Below are positions 11,014 through 24,000 of a stretch of DNA of 64,000 nt, piece after piece. The stretch is from NCBI RefSeq assembly GCF_020520425.1, contig NC_079488.1:86905285-86969284 (forward strand), written 5' to 3'. Every line of letters begins with the position of its first letter. Within the stretch, counting starts at the first letter, position 1. The notes beneath the pieces are model-generated. The model saw only the letters and a list, made by a program, of their open reading frames with translations, made no database searches and was not told the origin of the DNA. Source of the stretch: Spinacia oleracea. Lineage: Eukaryota; Streptophyta; Magnoliopsida; Caryophyllales; Amaranthaceae. The position numbers were made by a program, and so were the translations under genes.

Positions 11014-13075
11014 TAAGATAGAAGGATTTACTCCGTAGTTTTCGGTATTTTGTACACCTTTAAGTATTTTGAATTGTGTACGTACGGTGTTTTTATTATT
11101 AAAAGTGTGCACAAGATTATAATGATTTTAATTATTTCTTTTTTAAGTACTAATGTAAAGGAAATTAAGTTAATTATAATGGTACACTACTGGTTAAATT
11201 ATTTTGTTCAATTACTACATTTACATTAACCACAATTTTTCTGTTCACACCTAAAGGATTTAGATTTTGACAAAAGAAACATAAAGTTAAGGTAGACAAA
11301 AAAAAAATTATAATTAAATGTTTCAATTACAAATACGAAAACAAATTAAAGCAATACGGACATGTTAAGCAATACGACACTTTCATTTTTTAATTTCAAT
11401 ATTGCACTCATACATAATTAAAACAATCTTACTTTCCAAAACTATATTGTATTTTAAACACTAATTAAATTATCCTTATTAATGCAAATTCTTAATTTGT
11501 TAATTAAACATACTCATATTTTCTTATGTGCTAATAATATATAATTACGTAATGGACGTTATTTTGTTTAATTTACATTATTCGTTACATTGTTTTGTTC
11601 AAGTAGTACACTATTTTGTTCAAGTGGGATTTTAATGTTTACAAAAACATAGTAGCTGATGGAGACAAGAACTACTAGGCTTACTAGGCTAGACTTTTTT
11701 TTGTTTATATTGTTTTATGCAATCCTTTTTTTTTTCTTTCGTTCTTAAAGTCTGTAAACATTATAAACGATTAATATTCTTAACTACTAAGTTTATTACA
11801 ATTTATTAATTAAAAGGGGTTGCATGTTGAAGAACGTAACAATTTACAGGGGTGACAAGAGCAACCTAAAAGCATACCTATAATCCTATTAACCCAACAC
11901 GCGTCCCCCTTCCCCCTAACCTAAAAAGTAATCATGTCAACTTTTACAATTCTCAAAAAAAATGTAACTTAATGCACATTATACAACAAAAGATTTACGT
12001 ATATATTTTCAATGGTTATAACAGTTAAACGAAATTGCAAATACGATACAATGAAATTATATTTGAAAAATGAAAATAAAAACATGGGATTTGAAAAGTT
12101 TGTACAACTAACTCTTGCGTTAAAAAACGAGCCATGCAGATTTCTTACTCTACTAAATAAATTGATTAAAATATTTAACTTCTCAAGTAGTCCAATTTAA
12201 ATCAACAATATAAATAGCCTATCAACTCTTACTCTCATTCTTTAAATATCCACTCTTCTCAAGTTCAGATTTAAGAAATGGTTTTGGATGAAGGCTCATG
12301 ATGTCTTTTACAACGAGATCATTTTAGCACACTACATTTTCCCGAGGTTACGGCCCGGGAGGGGAAAATCATAAGGGTGGTTTGCAAGGATTGGAAAAAG
12401 ATTTATGAAGACGATGGTTTCGGAGAGTCGTTGAAGCACTTGTTTGATGAGGATTAGGGTTTACAGTAAAAGTCTACTATCTAACATTTTGTTGATCATA
12501 AATATTAAGATGATTTAACTTACATAGTCTAATCGATACTAATTAGTATTTCAGAAGGGTTTAGATTAATAACTTTGTATGACCTCAAGTTTTTTTTTTT
12601 TGTACGATATTATTATGTCGAAATTGTGTACACAATTATGATATCAAAACTAAATACGGAGTATGACTAAGGCCTTATAATTACTCGTTGATTTCTTTAT
12701 TATATTTTCAATTATTCTTTTCATGTACCCCAATTTAGTATGTTTTGACGGATTTTTTTTTTTATTAAATATTATAAAAGTTGACACGATTATTTGACGA
12801 AAACATATAAAACAACTAAGAAATGTGTACAATTGTGTGGTTTAAATATTCATTTGGTCTTTTTTATTAACCACCTCTCTATACAATACTTCAATATTTA
12901 GAAACAAACTAAAAGGAAGCTCGTAATTTCAGTTTAAATAAACGAAGATCGTTTAACTACAATTTTCAATGACAATAGCCAATGACTTTGCCTCATTGTG
13001 ACAATTTTGTGGTTTAAATATTCATTTGCCTCTTGTCCTGGGTTCGATCCTACGCAAACAAAAATATTCATTCCA
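11014..13075 (+). other. AT-rich intergenic region with a second orphan fragment
   Basis: Very AT-rich; no intact gene. At 12373-12480 the text VVCKDWKKIYEDDGFGESLK ... LFDED-stop repeats the 10478 fragment, with a longer upstream frame (PEVTAREGKIIRV) that soon meets stops. At 12960-13060 there is a diverged copy of the SINE-like sequence described at 16609, with GGTTCGATCC at 13041-13050, directly upstream of the protease ORF. Confidence 0.45.
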
Positions 13076-16024
13076 ATGGAAAGTGAGGCTGCCGTTAGCG
13101 TGAATGATCCTTCGTTGGATATAGCTAATGATAGTGAAAAAAAATCCCAATATTCCTTCAAAAGACAATGAAAGCGTCAATGATACCTCGGTTCATTCTA
13201 CTGAAAATGTGAGATCGGATGATCCTCTTGTTGATCATACGAATGCAAATGAAACTGAAAATATCACTAAACAACAATCAACCCAGCACCCGATCAATGA
13301 ACCTCGTAGAAGAGTTAGGCCACCTGCTGAGGGTCAGAGTAAGGCCAAGAGAAAGCCTGGAAAGGCTTGGGTTCAAGGCGGACCAGGGAGACCACCCAAC
13401 AGAGTGAGGGGTGGTGCAAATCCACGGGAGAAGGTATGATATTCAAATAATTTGAATTCGACTTAAAATTGGTGATGTATCGTGACAAATGTATGTTGTT
13501 TTGCAGCACAATTCTTTAAGGGCGTACCCTGGTTTAGTGGTTGAAATGGTGAGTGGCCTAAGTAATGTACGTCGTGAGTTGGTGGAAAAGGCTGGTTTTG
13601 GATCTATCTTGAAGCTATTTATCGACAAAGTAGATAGGTCTTTTTTGTCTTGGGTAGAGAGCAAGTGGGATTGGAAAAGGAATATGTTACTCATTCGTGA
13701 TGACTATGAGTTAGTCATAGACAAGAGGATGATATTATGGATCACCGGACTTCCTAATGGTGAGTACTATTTCCATAAGCGTAGAACAGATGACAAGGAG
13801 ACGCAGAAGCTGTACAATGAATATATGACAAGTAAAGGAATTGCTTACAACAGCGTCTACAAGAAATGTTTTGTTGAAGAAGACCCTACTGCCTTCATCT
13901 GACACTTCATATTATTGACGTTAGGTTGCCTATTTTGCGCAAATACTTTCAATTCAATTACCCCAAAGCTGTTGCCTTTTCTAGTGAGTACTTATATGAG
14001 GGACCCAGATAGATGGAATTGGTGTCGTTTCTTACACGAGTGGATGGTTGGTCAAGATGGCAAGAAGGGAAGGCCTAGCCCGTTTGTTGTGTTGGTAAGC
14101 ATTTGCCCCATTAAAATTTGTACAATGTAAATAACATTTATGTTTTTACAATTCATCCATTTTCTCGCAGTTTGCTTATATATACAGGATTAAATATCCC
14201 GAGGCACGAAGCAGGTGGAAAACAGATGAACCACGTATTTGTGCGTGGCAACCAGATGACATTGAGAAGCTGATAGAGCTGGACATGGGTCCAGACGGAC
14301 AGTTTGGGTACGCAGAGGTAACCAAGCTCTACTAATATAGTATTATCTTTATAACTAGTATTACTGTATTACTAACATGTTCAAATGTAGGTTGTGCGTG
14401 ATGTCGAATACGGAAAACCATACCCTGGAGGTGCACCCAGGAAAGAAGTAGCTCCATGGAAATTGCCGAAGGTAAATGAAATTCCTCCGGTTCGGATAGC
14501 AGCTGACCCGTTTGATGATGGTCCGAAAGAAGACCTTCGTCATAGGAGGAGGAAGATTATAAGAAGAAGGGACCATCTCAAAACGTCCAAGGGTCAGACA
14601 TCCACTGCGGAGGAGCAATCAAAAACAACGCTGCCACAACAAGCAACAAATGCTCCAGCCTATTCGTCAGCACTGGATGCGGGTCAGACATTCGACACAG
14701 GGGAGCAATCAGATTCAACCCTGCCACCAAAGGGCAAAAATGCTTCATCCTTGGATGTTAGTGGAGAGGATGGTGACGAAACTGAGTCGGATGAGGACTG
14801 GCCTCTTTGTGCAGCAGTGGGAAATAGGACGAGGGTTGATCCTACACAAAAGAAGATTTCTGATATTATTCTCCAGATGAGGAAATTTGGTGACCAAATT
14901 CTTTTCCAAAAAGAAGAGGTGTATCTTGACCGGGATATGCTTTACAACTCATTCAAGATAAAAGGAGAGGTTTCAATGGAGGTAACAAAATTCATTATCA
15001 ATTGTTTTTTATGGGTGAAGTTTAAATAAATACATCTCTAACTTGCTTCTATCCTTCCTACTAGGTGATGACTGCTTGGTGTGGTTGTTTGAACACCGAC
15101 CTCCTTGAACAGACATTGAATGTTCACGTTCTCTCGCCGGAACTCTTGGTGAGCATTCATTTTTTGATTATCCAGGTCTTGGCTGAAATTTCCAGTGACA
15201 TTTTCTCACTAATATATTTTTTCATATTAGTCCGAAATTGCAAAGGATGATGTTTCTGTAGAACAAGAGAGGGAAAACAAGGAAAAGCTAGCCACCTATT
15301 TCAAGACTGAAGTAGAGAAGGGTGTTGATTTTAGCAAAATGAAACAGGTAACTATTTATTGTATTTGTATGTGTAAATAACCTCTAGTATCAGCGTCATG
15401 ATTTCCCTATTATTTTTGCAGCTATTCATACCAATTTATCGAAAGGATCATTGGATTGTCCTTATGATCACTAAGATAAAAGATGTACCCACTTTGGAGT
15501 TGCTTATTTATGACCCAGGCGCTAAGAATCCCGTACACGTGAAGAATGATGAATCTTTAGCCAATATGGTGGTGAATCTGGTAAAAATCGAAACCTGGTA
15601 ATGTATGATTAATCTTGTACTATGATTTTAATGTTTTAATAATATTTTTTCTCCTGTATACTGTCTAGGACCCTCCCCTAAGTGCAATGGGTAACACATT
15701 CGGATCAGGAAATCGATTGTTTTATACAGTAAATGGAGAAATTATGTTGTATGATGGATCATCTAAGCAAAAAATCAAGCAAGACGGGGGCCTGATGTGT
15801 CTGGTGTTCTTGCTTTCGGCCTCAGAGAATGTCGCAGAGTGGTTCAAGGTACTTATAGTCAGTTATGTATTTAAATTGGTCTATTTGATATAACAATGAC
15901 AAGTAATCCATCGTTGTGGGAATGTTGTGTGCTGCCGTTTCAGGTTTATAGAACAAATGTCAAGCAGGTTCGCGCCTACATCCTTGGACGTCTACTTGGA
16001 CACTCGAACAACGAGAAGAGTTAA
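13076..16024 (+). pseudogene. Ulp1/C48-type cysteine protease-like gene of transposon origin, disrupted
   Basis: Exons about 13076-13433, 13507-14094, 14171-14317, 14391-14981, 15065-15148, 15231-15347, 15422-15580, 15669-15848 and 15944-16024; junctions keep frame. The N-terminus has an AT-hook-like GRPPNRVRGG. The middle resembles the plant mobile-domain type (GLSNVRRELVEKAGFGSILK; LLTLGCLFCANTFNSITPKL). The C-terminus is a C48 SUMO-protease fold: KDHWIVLMI supplies His, LLIYDPG supplies Asp and QDGGLMCLVF supplies Cys. The usual DCG around the Cys is replaced by MCL, so activity is doubtful. Two lesions: a one-base shift in an A8 run (13137-13144) and TGA at 13900-13902 where the frame otherwise runs on (PTAFI-stop-HFILL). 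Such proteases are carried by Mutator-like elements; here it faces the FAR1 transposase. Functional desumoylation is not shown. Confidence 0.78.
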
Positions 16025-16608
16025 AAGAAGTTCTAAGGATTGTCTCAAATGCTGCTGGATAGGGATCAGATTTAAAAATTACAAAACAATTTCTATGTTT
16101 TTGTTGCACTCTGGATATTTTGAATTTTACTCATTTTGGGTCAGTACTTTGACATTTTAATGTGATTGCAATCGTCTAATTTTGGGTCAGACAAAGCGTT
16201 TAATTTATAACATTTTGACGTTTACTTTTAAAATTCTCTTTTCGTTATATATTAAAACTATAACATCTTATAAAGTTTACAAATTGACAATATAACATTG
16301 GCGAGTGAGTAATTATATCTTATTTTAATAGAAAAAGAAAAAGGGAAAAATAATGCACGTAAACAGTTCCGAGTACGTTATGTCGATGGAGAAAATTTGT
16401 GTGTGAAATTGGTAAAACATTTTAAACTATGCAAATATGTATTCAACTCATTCAATATATCGTCACAACAAATAAAATAAGGTTTTATCGATTCCAATAA
16501 GTATTGTGATACAAGTTCGAGGGTCAACGATAGAAAACGACGCTACATTGCCACGAATCTAGTTTTACTATCATGAATTGTGTGGCTTCTAGTATCAACC
16601 TTTAAAAA

Positions 16609-17160
16609 ACACAATTGTTTTACGACGTAATTCAATTGGCACCAACGACGGAGGCTTAAGTACGATATTAATTCGAAACAGCCAATGGCTTTGCCTCACC
16701 GTCAACTTGGTCACATTACTTGCCTCATAATAGGGCGCGCTTTACTCTATCGTCACGGGTTCGAATCCACGCTTGAACATAACAGCTCCCCCCCCATCCC
16801 TTTTCATTTTTTAAAATTCTCTGCAGTCTTTTCTACTATTAGCATTTTTTTTTTTACTATTTTGTTTTATATAAACACACAACAATTGTTTTACGATTTA
16901 ATTCAATTGCCAAAAACGACGGAAGTTTAAGTACTATATTAATTCGAAACTGCCAATGGCTTTGCCTCACCGTCAACTTGGTCACATTACTTGCCTCATA
17001 ATAGGGTGCGCTTTACTCTATGGTCACGGGTTCGAATCCACGCTTTAACATAACTGTTCCCCCCCCCCCCCCCCTTTCCCTTTTCATTATTTTTTAAAAA
17101 TCAATGCAGTTTTTTCTAATATTTGCAGTTTTTTGGTAGGTTTTTGGTTTATATAAAACA
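16609..17160. repeat. Tandemly duplicated SINE-like unit with Pol III B-box
   Basis: Two direct copies, period ~268 bp (about 16609-16876 and 16877-17160). Each holds GCCAATGGCTTTGCCTCACC, TTGCCTCATAATAGGG, and TCACGGGTTCGAATCCACGC with a B-box match GGTTCGAATCC at 16758-16768 and 17029-17039. A C-run and T-rich tail follow. Diverged relatives are at 12960-13060 and 36735-36845. A tRNA-like internal promoter is suggested; a good A-box is less clear. Confidence 0.6.
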
Positions 17161-17354
17161 CACACACAATATTCACTACTCTTATTCCTGTTACAAATGT
17201 TTTACTCCGTATCGTTAACAACGAATAAATATGAAATTGCAATCCATGATCAGATTTATAAATAAGTTCAAGTTACATCTTTGCATTAAAACCTTGATTG
17301 CATATAGAAAATAATTCAATTAACGTCTTTAACTACATTAAAAAAAAACATGCA

Positions 17355-20007
17355 TCACAGTCTTGTGCACCATGGGTAACTCTCAAGATTACTGAATGCT
17401 TGTGAATTATCTTGAGAAAAGTTGATTTGGGACCCTTGAGGAATATCTTCGAACAAAACTCCGTTGTTCAAGCCCGTATCCAGATACGGTCCTGCCACGT
17501 TATTTGCGTGGTCACGCCTAGCACGATAACTAGGAATGTTACCAAATGCGGAGGAAATTAGCGCCTGAAATAATTATATAAGAAAAATAGCCAGACATAC
17601 AATTTAATAATATGGTGAAAAAAAACAATTACAGTTATATGTTTCATAAAAAGTAATTACCTCTTTCGCGGCTAATTCCTCTTGTGTTGTTGTTTGGTTC
17701 TTCTTCGACGGCCCAACAGCACTTTTATCAAAAGCAGTATTTCTTTTAGTCTTTGCCCTTCCAGTATGCCTTTTATCAACCGGGGTCTTTAAGACGTCTT
17801 CGTCAACAACCTCCTCAGCGTTCCTCAAAAGAGCCCTTTCGTTGAATTCTCTTGGTCGTAGCCTACGACGACCAAACACATTACGGGCATCGAGATCCCA
17901 CCAAAGTATTGAATCGTCACCCGTGTCACCCGTCTTCCGTATTCCGATTGCATCCTCCATTTAAGACGAACAACATCCATAGCCTCTTTGTACAATTTCA
18001 AAGCTTCATCACTACGCATGGCCATCTCATACAGGTAATTTTGCCTTTGTGACAACTCTTTGGCTTTCGCTAACCGAGATGACTCTAATGGGTCAAAGTA
18101 AGAAACCTGAAGACTTTCATACGACCTCACTTGTTTCATCCAACGTGGTTAAATGTATTTTTCAGGAAGAACTTGAAAATCTTCAACATCCATTGCCTTC
18201 AATATGTGCCTACATAGTATGCCCGTGAATTCAAACAAGTTGCACGAGCAATGTAATTCACCCTTAACCTTATCCACTTTGACGTTGTACTGTTTGAACC
18301 TTTTCCGCCAGAATGGGGATGTCAATTTCTCATCTGCTCTATAGAATGACACGGTCCCGAGAGCATCGATTTTAGTGACATTAGTGTGCATCAACCCCTT
18401 ACGCTCTGCCACCACCTCCGCAAACTTCTCATTAGTGTACGACTTAACCAGCACATATTCAACTAACACACTCTTATCCGGCTCAAGACGGGGAATCTTA
18501 TCAATGCTATCATAATTATCCTGCTTCTCTTCCTCAGCTTTAATCCTCATGCACCACTCATAATTTTTAATGAACAAAACCAAACCGCATTCTAAGTTAA
18601 CATGAGTTTTGAAGAATCGGTTCATACCTTTACTTCTTTGTGTAGAAGACATACCAGCCCAAAACTTTCCTCTGTTGTACGCCGGAGCCCACTGACGCCT
18701 CAGTTCGTATGCATCCTTCATCCACTCAGGACCGCTTAGACGGTATTCTTCCATCACATGACACCATGCTTCATCAAACTCGTCAGGATCAAGCAAATCA
18801 TGTATGGAAGTACGTATTAGGGTATCAATCTTCGGCCAGTCCTTACGACTACCAAGCGCTTTCGTAGCATTTTGGAGCATGTGCCATAACACATAGTCTG
18901 TGCGGCATGCCAGGGAATACTTGCTTAATTGCTTTACCTATTGCCCTGTCTTGGTCCGTTAGGATGCCTGTAGGAGCCTTACCCATACACTTCAGGAATT
19001 CTTCGAACACCCAAACAAATGTTAGCGCATCTTCGTGGGATATAAGTGCTGCCGCAAATATAATTGACTTTTCATGGTGGTTTACACCAATAAATGGTGC
19101 AAAGGGCATACGGAACCTAGTACAAAATTTTTAAGTAGTCAATTAAAAAAATATACGTAAAAAAATAAAAATACCGATTACAAAAATTATAATTATATAA
19201 ATACTTGTTGCATGAAAAGGTTGTATCGAATGTGATTACATCTCCAAAATACTTGCATGTCCCTCTACTTCGCGCATCGGACCAAAATGCGTTTGTAAAT
19301 ACACCTTCATCGTCTTTTTGGATGGAGCAATAAAATTCAGAATTCAATTCCCGTTGCGCTTTAAAATATTGATCTAATCCTGCTGCATCAGAATCCTTAA
19401 ACCTAGACTTACGACGTTCAACACTTATCGCATTCCTAAGGTCCCTCTGGTTGAATGCGATATTGTCAAACCCACCCTTTTCAATCAATTGAGTACCATA
19501 GTTTTTGCTAATGCTAACACCACCCATGTCATTAATCATCTCTCTTTTAAACGTCGTACTATCAATATTCGTATAGTTAACCATCATTCTACTACAATCT
19601 GGATTTAGAGCATGATTGTGTTCCAACTCACACTTCAATATGGTAAATTTATCGTCTTTAATTTTACCATAAACGAACATTTTACAACCAGTTACATTGG
19701 ACCCAACGTTCGTGCCTCCCTTCTTACATTTTAATCTTATTAATTCCATCATGTGAGGCTTTGGCTCAAGATCTCCAGTACCTTTCCTATTCACTCCAAT
19801 AGCCTTATACTCTTGTTTCAAATTATTACTTTTCATAAACATCTCAAAACCTTCCTTAAACGCATACATATTACAAAAATCGAAAAATTCTTGACCCGTT
19901 GAAAAGCACATACCTACGGTAGGGGGATTGGAGTTCTTATCAGTTGCACCGGTATCCTCATTACAATCTTCAATTGTTACAGTTTCATTAAGGTCTATTC
20001 CTTCCAT
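17355..20007 (-). pseudogene. FAR1/FHY3-like MULE transposase, disrupted
   Basis: Exons on the minus strand: 20007-19205, about 19116-17661 and 17564-17355. N-terminal FAR1 DNA-binding domain (WRKY-GCM1 zinc fold: GMCFSTGQEFFDFCNMYAFK; KCELEHNHAL); central MULE transposase core with candidate acidic residues in DVITFDTTF and GILTDQDRAIGKA; SWIM zinc finger CSCNLFEFTGILCRHIL (CxC...CxH). Lesions: a +1 shift near 18890 (between HRLCV and LWHMLQNATK), TAA at about 18150 after VLPEKYI where RWMKQV continues, and a frame change near 17950. The last exon ends NLESYPWCTRL-stop. FAR1 proteins are either domesticated transcription factors or active mudrA-type transposases. The lesions and convergent Ulp1 partner favour a decayed element. 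Confidence 0.85.
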
Positions 20008-20872
20008 GGCTCTAGCCTACAACACTGTAATATTTTACAACACATTACTAAAAACGTGATACATTTAATATTTAAATTAATATAACGAAACATATTTATT
20101 ATTACTATAATACGTTCTACATTAATATAATGACGACATTTTTTATAATTAAAACGAAACGCACTAATTATAACTAAAACCTAGTTAATTGGTTTTTCAA
20201 TATACTACGTACTACAAGTTTAATACTACGTAACTATAAACCCTAAAATAATAACACAACTTCGTAATATCCGCCCAAAATTCACGAACTTAGATCTGAT
20301 CAGATAACATGCATTCAGTAGTAATCACAAAATCATAACTTCATCAAAATAATTTCAAGATTTACAGTAACAAGATAAAACCCTAAACTTTGTTGAAAAA
20401 ATTACCTGCAACAATTTGAGCTTCGTCTTCAATGAAAATGGGAGTTAGGAACTGGTTCAACTTCATCTTCAAAAACCAGACACCCAGCCAAAAATAGTTG
20501 AAGCTCAAATCTGAATTTTTTGGTTTTTTTTATTTTTTTATTTTAAGGAAGGCGAGTGGGAAAATTTTGGGAGGTATTAGGGCGGAAAAAGTCCCACTCA
20601 GGATTAGTGAATGGCGCAATCCTTCCCAATTTCCCCCCCATGTTTTAACCCATCTCCCCCCAAAACTGAAAAAAAGATTGCTGATTTGGCCCAACCAAAT
20701 AACAGGGTATGATGATTCAACATACACCCAATGTATGTGTATCATCTTCCCTCTGATAGTGGTCTTAGTAGAGAATAACCTAGGATTTTTCCTTTTCAAA
20801 AAAATAAAAATAAAAATAAAATAAAATACACCAAACCAACTACTCCGTACGAGTCTACGACTCTACGAGTAG
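20008..20872. other. 5' flank / terminal region of the FAR1-type element
   Basis: Upstream of the transposase ATG there is a likely 5' UTR intron (donor CAG-GTAATT on the minus strand near 20405). A region at 20640-20780 has ACATACACCCAATGTATGTG, found also at 39571-39590; the surroundings are similar there too (GGTATG, GGCCCA). This suggests shared element termini. No clean terminal repeat or target duplication could be assigned. Confidence 0.35.
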
Positions 20873-20939
20873 TCCTTTTCAGAGTATTCCAAAACTCAAG
20901 TTAAACCGCCTATACTTTCAAGTTCAAATTTTTCGTTTG

Positions 20940-21015
20940 CCCCCAGTTTCTCTCTCATCAACTCTCTCTCTCATCTCATCAACTCTCTCTCTCATCAACT
21001 CTCTCTGTCTTCTGG
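20940..21015. repeat. CT-rich microsatellite in a 5' UTR
   Basis: Repeated TCTCTCATCAACTCTCTC words just upstream of the ATG at 21092, in the probable 5' UTR. Pyrimidine-rich leaders are common in plant genes. Confidence 0.7.
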
Positions 21016-21091
21016 CTCTCACAAATCTTGTGTAAATTTGCGCCGATCTCTAGGTCACATTTCAAGTTCAATCGCTGGTAATCAGTCGAAA

Positions 21092-24000
21092 ATGGAGGAT
21101 CTCGAAACGGCTCGGATTGATGCTGTAACGGATAGTTTCTCTCTCATTGACGTTTCCGCTTCCGATGATGATTTTCTTTTGGATTCTTCCTCAGGTCAAT
21201 TTCTTTAATTTGTTGGATCCAATATCTTTTATTTGCAAGCTTGTTTGAAATTTTGCTCAAGCGTTGCTGATTTCTTTGTTCATAGTTAAAATTTTAGAAT
21301 TCCTCTTTTTCGTTTACCCTAATTGCTGATTCTATTCTTTAAATTATCGCGCAATTTTATAGCTAGTGCACTAATGATGAACAAGAAAAAAGTGATTGAT
21401 TGGTATAAATGAGTGCCCTTTATTATAAGAAATAAGCTATTGTTTTATGGCGCTCAGTGTTCGGAAATTAGAGTTTTGAAATTTGTCGAAAAGGTTTTGA
21501 TGATTATTTGAGTGGATATAAACATTCTCTGGTTATAGTATAGCAGTAGCAAGCCCGCACCATGATAAGTTCAAGAAATTATTTGAATTCCAAATTCTGT
21601 AAGCTGCTGTTTACATTGGGGAGTTCGTTGTGAACTCTCCAAATTCTGTAAGGCAGTGCAAATTACATCCAAGCTTAGGTATGTATTAATCCTAGCATCT
21701 GAATTCTGGAATTAATATCACATATACAGAAGTTGTTACATTGTCCAAACAAAATTGTCACATTTTCTAAAAATGCAGGGGTTATGATTGGTTTTATTAT
21801 TATAACCTTATGATGGAGTTATCGGGAGAATATGAGATTGATCAAACTGCTAGGACTACTTATAGAGTTTCTTCAATTGAAATTGTGTCATTCTCAAATT
21901 TGAAGGGTTGGGACAATGTGACTATTATTTTCAGATTGAAATATTTAATGGTGGAGTATGGACTATGTAAAACATTTTGTTTTGGAATGTTTGACATGAA
22001 ACATTTGAATTACTTATCAAGTGATTAAAAGAAATGCATCCTTGTAAGTTGCTATTCTTATTTACTTTTCTATGTTGAGGGTTTCCGCTTTCTTCCATGG
22101 TAATAAGATATGCTGTAAATGCTATCTATACAATGGTACTTCCTGCTACTCTTGTAGTCTTGTCTGAACTCCAACTTATTTCAAGACTATTGTCACCTTT
22201 TTTAACCTCTTAGCAAATGAGCTACTGAGCTACCAACAGCATAAGTTGCTTTGTAAGTTACTGGAAGTGGCGGTAAAACAAGCTTCTATAGACTTCCGAA
22301 ATATTTCCAAGCAAAAGAACACATGTTTTTCTGAGCCGGAAGAAGTGATGCTTTCCCTTCTACAGAAAAATTAACGTGACGGAATTTGTATTGTGAGATA
22401 AAGTATATTTTTAATGATCATAAAGTTTTTTCTCATGGAGTTAGTAGTGCTCCTATAGTCCTATCTGTTTCAATGTAATTCTACTTGTGCTAGGCAATAC
22501 TAGTCCCCCAAGATGTTATTTTTTTCTGCCTTCTATTTATTTTTGCAATGGTTCTTATCAATTACAAAGCACTATCTTTATTGGGCTTCTTCATGATAAT
22601 ATTTTCGAAATTATTAATACTGTTGAATCTGAGATAAACTTATCAGATTCCCTGACTTAATATATTTTGAAGTACTTAGTGTCATTGTCCAATTATTTGT
22701 TTAAATCAAAACTAAGATACAATGGCGATTGGCATTACATATACTTACAGATATCCTCTTGTTTGGTGGGAACAGAACCAAGCATAGTAGACAATCCAGG
22801 TCACACAGGAGTAACTATAAACCCACCGTCTGATTCTTTGGCTTTTCATAGACCCAGGAAAACTGGCAAGTGTAACCTGCGCAAAAGTTTGGCTTGGGAT
22901 AGTGCATTTTTTACAAATGCTGGTATGTGTTTATGTTTGATATAGATGGAGTTCTATTCCTTAACTCGGTTGTTTCTTCCTACATTGAGATGACCTATTG
23001 TTCTTCGTGTCCACAATTGCAGGAGTTCTTGATCCAGAGGAGTTGTCTAGCATAATGGAGGGGGCTGAGACGGGTGTGAATCAAAGTCCTTTTCTACCCG
23101 GTATCCAAGAGGAATTAAGAAAATCAACTGATTCGGTCTCCACTTTTCAGAGCGATAATATAGAAAGTCTCGAGGCTGATCTTTTCTGTGATATAAGAGC
23201 TTCAATTCAAAGATGTAGCAAGTCTTCCACTAAAGAAAATAGTTCTGGATCTAAAATCCATAGAGAAGCACCCAAAAATGGAAGTTGTAAGTAACATGCT
23301 GCGCTCTTTCTAGCATATCATATTAGCATCGGCGTTTATGCTAGAACTCAGCATTCCAACCATCTTGAGTACAAGTTAGTTGATGGGAATTATGCTAGAA
23401 TAATTTTCCTTGCTTCATTTGACACATTGGAGTTGTGGTTAGGTGGCATTGCGTTTCTAGTTGTCTTTTCATATCTTCTAGTTGGACGTAACATGATATG
23501 TGTAGGCGTGTAGCATATCATATTAGCATCTAATGTTATGCTAAAAGTCAACATTTCAACTATCTCGAGTACAATTTAGTTGAGATCATATCCCTTGCCT
23601 CATCTGACATACAGGAGTTGTGGTTGGGTTGGCATTCATCCCTTGTCGTCTTTTCATATTTGTTGTTTTAGGGTTGAAATACTTTTTCTTGCCTAGATTC
23701 AAGTCACCTTTGTCCTTGTTTCTTATAGTGCACTTACAACAATGGAAATTCTTTAGGGAAGAAACCTTAAGGTTAGAATCTCGCCTTTTATTTTGGCCGA
23801 AAGAATTAATCCAACCGTAGAATGGGGATTGAAATCAGAATTTGGCAATAAAGTTTTTTATTGTTAATATGAACTCTAATTTGGGTCCACATTCCACATT
23901 TGTGGGAGACTGTGGTCATATGTTGAAATTTGTGTTGGGTTTAGGCATCCTAGGTTCTTGTGCATTCTGCTAAATTTACAGAGTTGCAGCATTCCCTATA

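Noticed and set aside
16741-16775. tRNA gene suggested by GGTTCGAATCC
   Set aside because: No acceptor or anticodon stems form around it; B-box only, repeated in a SINE-like unit.
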